Assembly: GCA_032988165.1 (NCBI GenBank)
Contig: JANTQF010000063.1
Span: 62,001 to 126,000, forward strand
Reading direction: 5' to 3'
Origin: Emmonsiellopsis sp. PD_33
Lineage: Eukaryota > Ascomycota > Eurotiomycetes > Onygenales > Ajellomycetaceae
DNA: 64,000 bases
Below, piece by piece: positions 20,881-34,100 of this stretch. Within the stretch, counting starts at the first letter, position 1; each line of letters opens with the position of its first letter. The notes beneath the pieces are model-generated. The model was given only the letters and a program-made list of their open reading frames with translations, was not told where the DNA came from and did not search any database. The position numbers and the translations under genes were made by a program.

Positions 20881-23228
20881 CTATCCCCTGATAGGAGTAT
20901 GGGACGGTGATTCAGAGAGGGCCATCTGCATCGAATGATGATAGGGATGCGTGAATGGAATCGGAGAGGACGCTGTCGAGCTCAGATCGGATCGAGGAGG
21001 TAGAGTAGGAGACGTATAGGTCGGTGGTGGTGGGCTGACCACTTTCTTTAGGGACTGATTATCCTCAACAGGCGAGTCGACAGAAGAAATAGATGAATCG
21101 CTGGAGACACTATCGCTCCTCTCGTATGGCTTCATGTCCCGGGAGGTGCTCTGGGATTGTCGTGAAAATCGGTTGGGCTTTTGAGTATCTGCTTTAGGTG
21201 ACCCAAACTTAACTAGCTGTCAGTGGCACGTTCGAAATTCTACGTGGCGAGGTTAGATTTTTTTTGTTCGGGGGGACCTACGAAGCAGTATTTGTCCACG
21301 AGCTCTTTGTACACAGGCGACTGATGATAAGGATTTCCCGACGCATGATCGGGAGACCTCATTGGACCAGGCGAGGATGTACGAAGAAGAAATGCTCCTG
21401 GAGATCCTGCCACGGTAGGCTGGGCGGATTCAGGCTTCGATGGCCTGTCTCCAGTCGAGCGTGCTCTGGGTTGATGTCGCGAGGAAGAATTGTGGGGTGT
21501 CGTTGACTGAGCCGAATGCTGTCCACGGCGGGTCTGACCAGCGCTTCCAGGTTGCATTACGGCAGACAAAGACGCTCCAAAGTCGTAACGGTTTCCAAAG
21601 GCCTGTGGGTTTGCCATGTTCCGGCGAATTGGAGCATCGGACAAGATATCATCCTTGCTCGACGAATCCAGTAGTCGGGGTGGCTTCCCTAACTCATGCC
21701 TATCGGGTGCCGCAGGCGAAAGGGAAGGAAACTTAAAATCCGTAGATAGGGAAGGCATCGAGTGCGGTCGACCTGCAGCACTGCCTGCTGACCTACTGCG
21801 GGGCAACGCTACCGCAGCACGAGAGCCTGAGCTACTATTAGCTAACTTTTCAGGCTTCGACTTGTTCTTTCTCGAAAAGTCGATATGATAATTCATGGCG
21901 CTATTGTTGTCCCAGAATTCTAGGCCATTCACGTTGTATCGCAGGCAGATGAACATTCGCTTTGCTTCAAGATTTCCCATGTCTGCTAGACGAATGCTGA
22001 AATTAAATCGGTCGTACCCGTCATTGGCCTGCTTCCGACGGACGTCGTTGTTGTACTCTGCCACAACCTCGGACGTCGTCTTCCAGTAGTCAAGGGTGAA
22101 TCTGGCGACAACATGCTTTTGGAAGGATATATTGGCAACAGCGACTACGCCAACGAGGTATTTGTTGTCAGAGGAGAGGAATATTCTCTCGAGTCGAACA
22201 GGCATAGTCTTTCTAGCTTCGGGATTGTCAGGGAAATTGGCTATTCGGGCTTCCCACTCAAAGCACTTTGCTTGGTATGGCGAGTCATCCATGCCAAATG
22301 GGAATTCGGTATCGCCATCGTAATTCTCCACTGGGGATGAGCCAGCACTGACAGCGAGTGGCTTATCAACTTGAAGGAAATGGCGGATGTGTTCTAACTG
22401 AGCATCAAAGTGCACGGCCTTCGAGAAGGTTGGTGTTCCTGGCATGCTAGATGGCCTTCTCCGCAGACGGATTGCAGGTCTGACGAGTTCCCCTGATTTT
22501 TTCCGGACCATGGAGGGTTTGGTACTGAGATCCATCTCGTCCTCTCCACGATCACTATCCTCAGGAGTATGGGTTGCAATCTCCGATGAACAAGGTTGTG
22601 TAACCCCATCAGTTGAGTTGGAGCGAGTATGCTTCGGTGTGTCTCCCAGAGACCGGCTCCCACGAACCTCGTGAGCCTCCGCAGCCAGGGCCAATGATAA
22701 ATTTAGAGGTGAAGCCGAGCGTTTGGATGTCAAAGGTGGGCGTATCGGGGATGATTTCCTAGGGGATGGTTGTATACAACTTTGATCGATAGACATGATT
22801 GCTGCTTCGAGTTCTGCCAACACATTTCGTTCTTCCAAGCGGTTTGGAGAACGCTCTTCCTCGTCACTGGAATTATTTTTTGAGTCTGGCGGGGAAATAA
22901 CCCCCCCTGTAGGGATCAACATTCCTGGGGGAGATTTCCATACCGATGAGCCAGAGGTATTGTCAGAGGGCAGGCTATTCCTCCTCCCTGTTCTGGCCCC
23001 TATCTCTGGTTCACGCAGACTTGAGGTTTGTGGTGAAAATGTCGGACTCCGACGGTGACGATAGATATATGAACTCGACGAGTAAGTCTTTTTGTTTGAC
23101 GACCGACCTATAGTGTCTACCGACGAATCGGAATGGTGTCTTCCATGGCCACTAGAAGAGGGACCTCCAGCGGCTAGTCGGGGGCGCGAAGGGGAAGTCA
23201 ACAGCGGTGACGGGGGAGTGTATGGCAT
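20881..23228 (-). CDS. CBM21 glycogen-targeting regulatory subunit of protein phosphatase 1 (Gac1/Pig-like)
   Basis: Two exons, 23228-21282 and 21207-20881, give 757 residues. Such proteins bring PP1 to glycogen and control glycogen synthase. An RVxF-type PP1-binding site, KAVHF, is at residues 270-274 after a conserved basic segment (RPAIRLRRRPSSMPGTPTF). A CBM21 domain spans about 343-453 (VRLERIFLSSDNKYLVGVV, ARFTLDYWKTT, RYDRF-like segment, LEFWDNNSAMNYHIDF). The rest is Ser/Pro-rich and probably disordered. The 74-nt intron (GTAGGT..CTGAC..TTAAG) joins DKYCF to FGSPKADT; a nearer AG would lead to a stop. I start at ATG 23228 (MPYTPPS), the usual family start; an in-frame extension upstream reaches a likely acceptor near 23357, so an extra 5' exon is possible. 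Confidence 0.88.
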
Positions 23229-25556
23229 CCGGCCGACTTGCTTAGAAACAAGAGGGCTCAGAAATAGTCCCGGTTCGGCGGCTGCATCCAAGGCAAACCG
23301 TTGCTTGCGTACAGAAGCCTTGACCGAAGAAAGCAGGTGTCTTTCGCCAAGGGGGCCTGCAAAGGCAATCCCAATATCAGGTCAGCCGGAGCAAATGAAA
23401 AAGGGTGTTGTTACAAATTTGACAAGATAACAAGAATTAAGAAAGGGGTAGAAAGTCTGGCAAACAACACAGGGGGAATTTATATGGCTGGACTCACGAG
23501 TGAATGTCCAGGTCAGGGAAGGAGACAGGACAATAGGGAGTGAAACCAAGGAGGCAGCTTCAGATATACATAGCGAGGAGATGGTATCACAGGTGAACGA
23601 GAAGGGGAGAGAAGAAATATTTCCACCACTAGATCCGTACCCGCGGAGGATCTTATGTAGGATAGCCGCTGGCCAGAAGCAGGTGGTGGCGGACACAGCA
23701 GGTATGCACGGCTCCCTTGTCGGATTGAACTTTAAAGGGTCAAGCCAAGCGGGATGGAGAGATGGACAAGAGACACTCGACCACCCCGGAGGTAATCTAG
23801 GCCTCTTATATACGGTTGCTAGGTCTGGAGCCGCGGGGAGGTCTGGGAATATGCGTTGGCGGGGGGTCTGCGGGCGGGGGAAAACACGGGAGGGGCCTGC
23901 ACCACCAGTGGGGAATTGACGGAAATAAAATTGGTCATTACCTTCGAACCCCCAATCTGCACAGTCCTGATACAGAGAGATGACAGGAATCAGAGCGTCC
24001 AATGGCGGACTGCGGGCTGAAAAAGAGGAGTAGGAGAGAAGGGCGGAGGACCGAGCAAAAGCACGGCACAGAAAACAACAGGGGAAACGAGGAGAACGCT
24101 AAACAAGGAGCACAGGAGGAAGATAAGGAAACGACAACGATAAAAGAGAAGTAATAACTAGGTAGTACAGGAGGCGGGGGACGAGGGCGGTAGAGAACGA
24201 GAGAGGGAGAAAAGAGAGGGTGAGGTTGGGGATGAAGTTGGAGGTTGGAAGATAGAATGGGAAGGGAGGAGGACAAGGCGATAAGATAAGTGGCGGACTG
24301 GGCTGGGCCTAGTCCTGCCTATCTGGGAGTACCTGCTGGGTCTGCGCCGCGCCATGTACCGAGCAGGTACCTCGCGATAGACTATCATCTCTCTCTGGTT
24401 CCTTGAATTTGCTATTATTTCTTGTTGGAGCTGTAGTGGGATGTACTGACTAGTAGCTCTGTTACTATTAATGACACTGAGTTGGACTGGTAGTTACGCG
24501 TTATCTCATATCGTGAGTCAGCAGAAGGAACAGCTACATCAGTACCTCCCTACTAGTTACTCAACAAGTAGATACGTTAATAATAATAAAAATAATAGCT
24601 GTACTAATCCTGCATGGTAAAAGGCAAATTCACTTTCCCGGTGGAATCGTCGGATCCGCCTCAGTCATCCCAGGTTTATAGTTACAGCAATTATGTACTG
24701 ACTGCCAATGCGCTCTGATAACCAAAGCAAGCAACACCAGCTCGATAATTGGCAGGGAGAAATGCACATCCCACAGATGAAATCCGTCAACGAACGATCT
24801 TTTCTTGGTGGACCCCTCCTTGGAAGAAAAATTCAAGGCAAAGCGTCAACGACCTCTGAAACCTTCGGCTTTCCTGTTCAGATTATGACTGGTGAAAAGG
24901 TTCACTACCTTCTCCATGGCCTCTGCACAAGCCTGCATATGCCTGCATTAGGGCCAAAAACGAATTGAGCGCTTGTGGTGTCCAGGGTTTGTCGGTCTGC
25001 GTGTGCCAAGTATAGATTCATGCCGTGCATTCTGGGCTCTCGGACTGTTGACGCTAGTCGCACAGATGTCAGCCTGGGAAGTGGGACAGAGCTGGGAGAG
25101 CGGCTATGCTGTGGAGAGTTGGGAAAAAAAACGCATGCCTCCGAGGGGATGGCGGAATGCGCTGGCTGATTGGACATTGACGTTCTGGGTTTTAGTAGGG
25201 TTTGAATAGGGGGGTACATCTCGAGTACATCCGGAGTACAACAGACGGAGGGAGCTTTGACTCAGATAAACGAATGCACAAAGATACTGATGAAAAGTGA
25301 AAAAGAGCATAATAATATTAATCAACAGGCAATTGTGGCATCAATAGGGAGCATACGCTCTGCAACGTGCGACGACCCATGGCGAAAGGGCAGGGAAGAT
25401 AGTAACGCTGACTGGCGATAAATCGATAAGAATGGCGAAAACAGGAACCAAGGACGAATCAGACTTTGCGGATGGAAAAGTGTCAAAGGGACCTTGACCC
25501 AGAAAACAAGGCCAGAGCTGGCAGATAGTGGATTAGGGTTTGGAGATAGCAGCCAG
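23229..25556. other. CBM21 gene 5' flank and unique spacer before copia element 1
   Basis: Probable long 5' UTR and promoter of the CBM21 gene, with CpG at normal frequency. A likely 3' splice site (CTTTGCAG, minus strand, about 23357) suggests an upstream non-coding or alternative first exon. Other open frames on both strands overlap and match nothing recognised. Confidence 0.4.
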
Positions 25557-25561
25557 GTTTT

Positions 25562-25673
25562 TGTTGGCTGTACGCCTCTGGCCTCCCAATTGGGCATAGC
25601 ACACTTACATGATTGCATGGTAGATAGATTCCTCACTAGCATAGTAATATGAGAGATCTTCAATCTTCCCACA
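25562..25673 (+). repeat. 5' LTR of copia element 1
   Basis: 112 bp, TG..CA ends, same length as the 3' LTR. About a dozen differences, all transitions. It keeps one CpG (TACGCC) that is TG in the 3' LTR. Confidence 0.92.
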
Positions 25674-28600
25674 GGTTATAGCCTGAATAGTACATTTTTT
25701 ATTAAAAACTGCTGTAATTAAGACTGGAAGGTTCACCTAACTTGAATATCTCATTAAATTTATAGTGTGATATTTAATTATCTGGAATTTGCATGTCTTT
25801 TGCATTTTTTACACTCATTTTATGATTTCTTGTGGTGTGAAAATTTTTTTAGACTGCACAAACAATTTTTTGAACATCTCACAGGCATGTTATTAGTGGA
25901 TTTTTTGGACTATAATCACCCTGATGATGTATAGAATGCCTGGTAATATATCTAATATCCTCTAACTAATAGGTGCCTCTAGTACTTATTACATTATTTT
26001 AGCTTACTCTCTGACAAGCTGTAGGGCTACTGAGCCTGACATTCAAGCTATGAAGTCTATATATCTAAATGTGCAGGCCTCAGGGTTTACCTACCCTAAT
26101 TCTATAAAAACTGTAAATAATAATATGGATTACATATAGCTACTAAATAGGTCATATAGTATATCTATAGATCTAAATATTCTGATTATTATAATATAGA
26201 GTGCTCTCATAGAGATGATGGCTTATCTCTTTATTTTTACTAAAATTATATAGATAATTTCCCTATAGCCTACTATCTCATATAATATTATTAGAGAGAA
26301 ATTATATGAGTATCAAAAGGAAGTTTAATAGATAATTAAGACTAAAGATATTATTACTTTTAATAATATAAATTATAAATTCTAATGTGCTAAGATTCTT
26401 ATGAATACTAAAGTTATTAGTATAATTAACATTTTATTAAAAAATTAAGATGAGAGCTCCTCTGAGTGAACTTATAAATAAGCTAAATAATCTATATGAT
26501 TAAAGATATTATATTACTAAATTCTTATAAGTTTATAAGGTAATGTTTAGACTGTACTTAGCACTCTAAAACTAGATAATATTATAGCTTTATAGAAGAA
26601 AATTAACATGAAGTATGCTATCTCTCTAGCAGAAAAGTACATACTTATTATCAAGAAATTAATGACTCTTTAAGTTAAAAATACTGATTATATATTCTAT
26701 TAGTAGTATTTTTACTATCTCACTACTTATTATAGAGAGCTCTTAGTTGGATTGAAGGACATTTATCATAATATATTTCTATTAGAACTTAAAGATTTTC
26801 AGAAGCAATTTATAAAGACTCAACTTGATGAGTTCTTTTCTATAAGCTAGAAATAGATTATGAATATTGATGTTAATAACCTTATAAAATAATTAATAAA
26901 CTATTATAATAAGAAATTAACTGACTTTTTTCTGAAGAATCCTACTGTGAATTCTATAAACATCTTGCTAAATTCAAATTTAAATTTGAATATGAACACT
27001 ACTAACTTAAAGAGCTTAAAGGGGAAATACTACAGTCATTGTAAGATCTCTAAATATAAGAATGAGTAATACTAATAATTATACTCTAAATAATAACTAA
27101 AATAGCTGAACTCAGATGATTTGAATAAATCAGATGATTTAAATAAGAATAAGAGTAATAAATCTAGTGATCTCAAAAAGAGTAAGAGTAATAAAGATCT
27201 TATATCATACTAACCTTCTATAAATATTATGATAATCTGAGATGAAGCCTTTTTAGCTACATTAAGTAATTCCTTAAGATCATGATATTTGAATATATGT
27301 GCTAGCTTTAATATAACTAGTGAATATCATTTAATGCTCAGCTATTAATCATATGAAGATGATCTCAGTATTAATGTTACAATAAGTAATAAGGTAAAGA
27401 TAAAAGAAATTAGTAATATAATTCTTAAAATTAAGAATAGTGATGTTTTACTATATAATGTTCATTATCTTCTAAATTTAACAATTAACTTATTATTATA
27501 TATATAATTAGAGGATTAGAATTATAGATTCACTCTATCTAACTTTATACTATCATATTTTATCTGCAGGGCTCTAAATGATGTTACATTCAATACTATA
27601 TAAACTAATAAAGATGATATATATAAAATTGTGAAATGAGAGTCTGAAATCAATGTCAATCATATTAGTAAAGTAATTAATTATATTATGAAATTGCATG
27701 AGTATGAATCTTCTGATTTGAACTAAAAAATTAGCCTTACAGCTACAGCTACTACTATTATGTCTCTGACCCTAACATTAGAGTTGCCTTTAGTTAGCAA
27801 AATACTCATAAAATAGCATAGAGACCTTAGGTATATTCATGCAGATACTATTATTACAATGTCTAAAAATCCTCATGTAGGTGTTAAGATAATTAGCTTG
27901 AAATCTAAGTTCTATTATAAGAACTACATTAAGGTTGATATAACTTAGCATTTCTCTAAGACCTCTATACCTTAATTGATTTATTTGATTGAGAAGATTC
28001 ACATTAATCTCACAGAAAGAGGTAAAATATTAAATGATTTATCTGATTACCCTTTGAAGTTCTAATAGGGAATAAAATATTACATGCTTATAACCTGTGA
28101 TGTGATATATTATAAATGAGTATATTTTCTCAAGATGAAAAATAAGATAGTTGATACTTTTAATTACTAATTTAAATTTATATAAAATATGAGGTTTATG
28201 GCCCCTACATTCCTATATATAAATATAAATGGTGTTTTTTGATCTGGTAAAATAATCAATCTAATAATCTAATAAGAAATTAAATGAGAACTAATTATAC
28301 TGTAGTCACTACATCAGGATGGAGTCTCTAAGTATGATATTTATATAATAATAGGATGTATAAGAGTAATTCTTAATCAGAGTAGATTACTCAAGAAGTT
28401 CTGAGCAAATATTTTATATATAGTTGTAAATATTATAAATAACATTCTAATATTTATAGTTTTATATAATAAAAAGTTCTAGCTATAGATAATAAATTTA
28501 GTTACTCTCAGCTCTCATATAATTCTAGCATGTGCCCTATTTAATATGCTACCCCAGGTGAAGCATTTTTACTACATTAAAGTGCCTATATATACTTACC

Positions 28601-28919
28601 TGCATGACTTGCAGAAGTCAGCAAATAAACTGTCTCTTCACATGAAATTATATAAATTAATTGGATCTATTAGAACCTCAATTTTTTAGCTCTAAGATCC
28701 TAAAGAAGATAAAATAATCTCCTTATTAAATATTAGATTTAATAAGAATAATATTAAAGATTCTAAATATAGAGTCTACTTCCTGCAGGATCTACTTAAC
28801 TCTGAGGCCTCTATTAGGCTGATGAATGAATCAATTTATATAGAAAATAATATAAAGACTTCTGTTGATAGTCTAAATGATTTATAAATATAATCTATAA
28901 AGTCTTATGTAATTTATAT

Positions 28920-29257
28920 TGAAGCAGGGACAGGATGTGCATGTCAGGCAGCACCAAACAGGGCAGTGATAAACACAAGAAAAGAATTAATATCAATATT
29001 AAAGCAGAAAAATGTATTGGTAATCTATAGTACAAAACAACATAGTAATAGAATGATAAGGCAACACACAAAAGAAATAAAAGATCTATCTCAAAGAAGC
29101 ATATACATGCATGAGAAATTCATAAATGAACAGATGAAGTCTCATAATAAAAGGAAAATATCTATCTTTATAGCTGTACTTGATAGTAAAAAGCCTCAGT
29201 AAAAAATTAATCTGACTTGACAGTAGATCCCCACCACAATATCTTCTTATCTAATAT
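28920..29257 (+). repeat. 340-bp repeat, copy 2, nested in copia element 1
   Basis: Matches the reverse complement of 4875-5216, but flanks differ. It lies between the integrase and RT regions of the copia pol. Its frame is open from 28966 to 29202 (78 codons), much longer than neighbouring copia frames, and shares the STKQHSNRMIRQHTKE block with copy 1. No clear target-site duplication was found. Confidence 0.7.
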
Positions 29258-30992
29258 AGGTAGTCTACCTAAATTGTTTAAAGATGCTATATTAAGATTA
29301 AAGAGGATAGATAAGTATTAATAAAAATTAATATAATATAAAATCACTAATCTGTAATGCTGAAAAATGTGGCATCTCATCTTCTAATCTGATGTACTAG
29401 TTAGAGAATTAGTAGCTCTAAGCTACTAAGTATTTATTAAAAAAGACTGACCTTAAGATCTGAATGTGGATCCTGATGAAATCTTATAAAAATCTTATTA
29501 GATAGTTTGTAGTAACTAGCTCAAGAAAAGTAATAAGAAGGAAACCTATATGTCTGTTATAACTAACACTATGAATTATATATTATTTGTAGTTGCTATG
29601 AAGCTTGAGTAGATACTGTAGCAGGCAGACATTATATTAGCTTATTTATATAATTATTTAAGTAAGGAAATCTATATGAGGTAACTTACTGGATTTAAAG
29701 ATGATACTCTAAATATACTTATTTATACTATAAAAAAGAGTCTTTATGATTTAAATCTAGCTGTAAAGATTTAATATGATTTTTTAATAGCCTATCTCAT
29801 TAAATTAGAATTTACAGCAAGTTTATATGACTTTATTCTCTAGTATCATAAGGAAATACTACATCTCTATATAACTATCTATATTGATGATTTAAATATA
29901 GTCTCTGAGATTCTAAAGAAAGCTAATTGATTGATGAAAGCTCTTAGTGAGAAGTTAGAGATCAAGAATTTACATAAACTATAAAAATATTTAGATATGA
30001 AAGTTAATTACTTGCCTGAGGAGATTAAGTTAACTCACTAATATTATATTAAGTAATTAATAGAGGATTTCTATATGGATGATGCTGTTATAATCTATAC
30101 ACTCATAAAGAAAGCTTTTTACATTAATGATTCTTTTATTTCTGAGAGTAAAGTAGGTTTCATAAAGTAATATTATTAATAGAGTGTAGAGTGCATTTAA
30201 TATCTTATAGTTAAAACTTAGCCTGATATTATATATATAGTCTCTTTACTTGAGTAATGCAGCTCTAATCTAATCCTGAAATTATGAAAGATATTATTAC
30301 ATATCATCTGATATCTTAAAGGAACCCTGAATGTAGGCCTCTTTTATAGATATTATATAGCTGAAAATGACTTAATCTCTAAGTTTCTAAATAATGCCTA
30401 CCTCCTCATTAAATATATAAATTCTAATTGAGTAGGTTTATTAAATAGTAATTAAAAATCTACATCTGATTATATCTTCAAGCTTGCAGGATCTCTAATA
30501 TCATAATGATCTACTAAATAGGTCTATATATCTCTTAGTTTAAATGAAGCTGAATATATTATACTTAGTAAAATAATTTATAAGATAATATAAATTTAAA
30601 ATCTCATATGAGAGCTTAAATTCATAATTATATCTTCTATATAAATCTATGTGAATAATAAGAGTGCCATTAACCTTGCCTAAGTTACTGTAATTATAGC
30701 CTGTAGCAAGTATATAGACATATAATTTCACTATTTATAATCTTAGTTGAAAAATAGTATTATCTCACTAGAATATATTCTAATGACTGAAATGACTGTA
30801 AATAGCCTTATAAAGCCTCTAAATATAGTTGTATTTACATGTTTCATTAATTTACTAGGGACTCTGGTAGGGAATAATGAAAAGTAGCAAGTCTGATCAT
30901 ATATCTAGATTTTTTCTGCTGTCTGGTGATGTTTTGTTGTTTTTCAGTGTTTTTTCATGAGATCTATATACATAGCTCTGCCTGAGGGGGGG

Positions 30993-31104
30993 TGTTGGCT
31001 GTATGCCTCTAGCCTCCCAATCAGGCATAGTGCACTTATGTGATCACATGATAGATAGATTCCTCACTAGCATAGTAATATGAGAGATCTTCAACCTTCC
31101 CACA
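30993..31104 (+). repeat. 3' LTR of copia element 1
   Basis: 112 bp, preceded by the polypurine tract and followed by the TSD GTTTT. At several sites it shows CA where the 5' LTR shows TG, or the reverse. Confidence 0.92.
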
Positions 31105-31109
31105 GTTTT

Positions 31110-34100
31110 TTTAGTCAGGGTACACCCATGTCCTGATTCTGTCGTCAATGTGGATCACGAACTAGGTTGTGGTTCTTGTGGAAGCTCCTTTTCGCCACCC
31201 TCAACAGAAAAAAATTTCATCTTCGGCGCATCCCGTCGATCTAGTATCAACAACATCATCCAGGGAGTCATCTTCGCCATTGCCATTGCCATGACACCAC
31301 CTATTAATACTACTAAGACAACAGGTGGGGTGCTTTGACATCACGCAATGAAACCCCCGCCAGATTCCAGGTCGAACCGTCATCCAGCCATGCGGTGCAC
31401 GAATTTTCTTCGCCATCGCTGATGAGACATCGTTGCCCAGACTTTGCCGTGGTATGAAAGCCGGGCAGTTGGCCAATGGATTGTTAGCCGCTCAGCATGG
31501 GCCACGTCCAGCTGGGATGATCTTAGCATCATTGATTGACTGCTGTGGTTGTCCTCCGAATATAAACGTATATTTCAACAAGACGTCCTTTTCGTTGCCG
31601 ACTTCTGTTCCCAGTCACCACCTAAATCGGAGAAAAGTCTTAATCTGCGTCAGCCAGGGAACATGAAGAACATTGGTTCCCCCGGACTGATACTCTGTCA
31701 AAATTGAGAATAGAAGGCGCGTCTTTCGTCCAAGGCAAGCAGCAGAGGACATTTTAACTTCGGCTCTGTCTTTGTCACTGGCTTCTCGGCCCTCGTTTTC
31801 TAACGCCTCCATCTAGAGGGGAGCCGCTTGATAGATCATCCCAGCAAAAAGCCCTTCTGGGCCAATGTGCCGCTAACTGGAGGGGCAAGGTTGGAAAACT
31901 CTCCTGGCTTCTATGCATCGTGATGGCCTGATCGGCGGAGGAGCAGTTCCCCACCATGCAAATTCTGTCCTCGAAAATAAGCTCGCGTCCGGGAAGGCAT
32001 TTGCCATACATGTTCGTGTCTTCGTAATTATTATTAGTAGAGAATCCCCGTCCCAACGGGAAAGAAACGTTCATGGAACTGAAACCGGGCCTGGGGCCAC
32101 ACAGATTAAGTTGGTCTTGAGATAACCAACCATCCATTGCCGATGCTGAAACTTGAAGCGGTGTGAGAAAGTTAAATTTCTTGAACAGGGAGCTGATCGG
32201 CCTTATCGATGAGGGAGAAGAAAGGTGTGGGCGGGCGGGTGACAGGACAGGAACGCGAATCGATTATGGTGGGGTGGATGTTGCGAGATGGCGATTCTTC
32301 CGTTTGTTCCCTCCGTTAGAGGAGGGGTTGGATGTGCCTTTGCTGAGCCGCATCAAAAGGGGCTTCCAAATCCGGTAGCCCCCTAATAATAACTTCAAAC
32401 CTTGGAATATCTTCCCTCATCTTGATATTCTCTCAACACAACATCATTTCTTCGCCCCAAACATACGAAAGAATCCTGTCTCCGGGAACGGGGTTGTGGG
32501 AAAAAGGAATAACAAGGTGACCCTAGGTGCTGGGGCAAACAAACCGCCTCTCTATATCCGATGGATGGCGTTGTGACTCCACGGATTTGCCCATCAAGCA
32601 CGGGCGCCTATCAAACAATCACGCCATCCATATTTTCTCCGGCATTCGGTAGGTCTCAATGGCGTTCCCAACCCAGCTCCAGCCTCCATCCAAAACGTTT
32701 ATTAGCAGGGTGCAAAAATTCAAGGAAGTCCGGTGCCATACCCCTGCGGCTATTAAGGTGCTTGGGTCGCCTTAGGGGTCCTAGCCATTCAGGGAACGCA
32801 AGAGCTGGGCCCGAATAGAACATCTCAACCCATGAAGCCTGGGTTATGATTGGAGAAGGATATCTATGGCCGACTACCAAGGTAGGGGAGCTTGAAGGGT
32901 GATTTTGTGAGGATGAGCCGCTTTCCCAGTATATGGCAAAGCTCCCAAGTTCTGAGTCACTGACGTTTGCTAACAATACTATTCCCTAATTCATGTTTAT
33001 ACAAATATTTGTACCAACATGGCAAGGCGATCTTCAGTAGATACGATTCATTACACATAACACTGATGGGCAACTCATGGTTTGATTTCATTGTATGTAT
33101 GTACATACAAACCACGTTTGGAGGGATTGAAATCGAGGGAAGCAAGGAGCAAAACAAGTTGTCATGATCCTTACTCTTTGGTATAACTATATACAAAACA
33201 GCTCAGAATCATGATGTATCCGCTCCTTAAATTCATCCAGGAAGCTTTATATCATGAAACAAGGGCAACCCTAAACCCTCCCCTCCCTCTACTCCAAGAC
33301 AGCCTTTGAAGAAGGTGAGGGGCTAACGGGTGATTTTCATCCAGAGATATTTGTGTCAACCCCGCCCTCAACTGACCGTGCACACGCACGAAATTTGGGA
33401 GCTGCATTTATTCACTACAGCTGCATGACATGCACGGCGTACTGACACCGCGACCAGAGTTTCAAAAGTTGTAATTCTTCAGAAACCTAGCAGTGCATTT
33501 CATGCATATGATTCCAGCTGTTGTTTCAGTCTACCTGCAAAGCAAGAGGTGGCACTATGACACCGCAGTATATACTGTGTATGTACATGTACATACATGC
33601 ACATACATAATCCGCCCACTCCAATTGAATGAATAGGATGAGGGCGGATTGTCAAGAAACAAAGTTCGACCAGGACGCGCACTGGGATAGGTTTGTGCAT
33701 ATGAACCAGCGGATAGCAGCACGTTATTGAGACTTTGGTTGGTATTTGAGGTGTTGCATTCCTTTATGGAATTGATTACCGTGTAACTGATAACCATTTG
33801 TGCCTCCCTCACAAATCATCGAGAAATCAAGCTCTCTGGTTATTTAATTTTAGGATGATGGCTGCAAATACAGGCCGCAAAATACTGATGAGAAACCCCT
33901 TATTCCAACCACCACCACCTCCAACCACAACAAAACTCACTTATCTATTCCGCCTCCAGTAACCACGCGTCTAGAACCGTTATCCCGCCCCTCTTTCAGC
34001 TAGTCAATCCCTGACCAGCTACTGCAAGCAGACCCTCGCTTTCCACCCCCCCACCTCGGCCGAGCCTCAATCTATAGCCCGCCCCTCCACAAGGCTAATC

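Larger units (their letters stand above)
25562..31104 (+). mobile_element. Complete RIP-degraded Ty1/copia retrotransposon 1 (5.54 kb)
   Basis: Bounded by 112-bp LTRs (TGTTGG..CCCACA) and the 5-bp target-site duplication GTTTT at 25557-25561 and 31105-31109. A polypurine tract (GAGGGGGGG) precedes the 3' LTR, and GGTTATAGCC after the 5' LTR resembles an initiator-tRNA-Met half-tRNA primer site. Read through stops, the domains run gag (about 26.2-27.1 kb, zinc-knuckle relic near 27,030), protease (about 27.3-27.5), integrase (about 27.7-28.7), RT with a YIDDL relic of YVDD near 29,880, and RNase H near 30.4-30.6 kb (SLNEAEYI). This order is diagnostic of Ty1/copia. The interior has practically no CpG and a stop every few codons; no protein can be made. 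A 340-bp repeat is nested at 28920-29257. Confidence 0.92.

Noticed and set aside
23382..24002. 206-residue minus-strand frame upstream of the CBM21 gene
   Set aside because: No domain and Pro/Ser-rich; most likely 5' UTR or intron sequence.
31775..32137. 120-residue minus-strand frame with five Cys as a small secreted protein
   Set aside because: No signal peptide, no recognised motif, and neighbouring frames do not splice to it convincingly.
32656..32976. 106-residue minus-strand frame in the gene desert
   Set aside because: Reads somewhat protein-like but has no recognised domain, and no splice partner was found.
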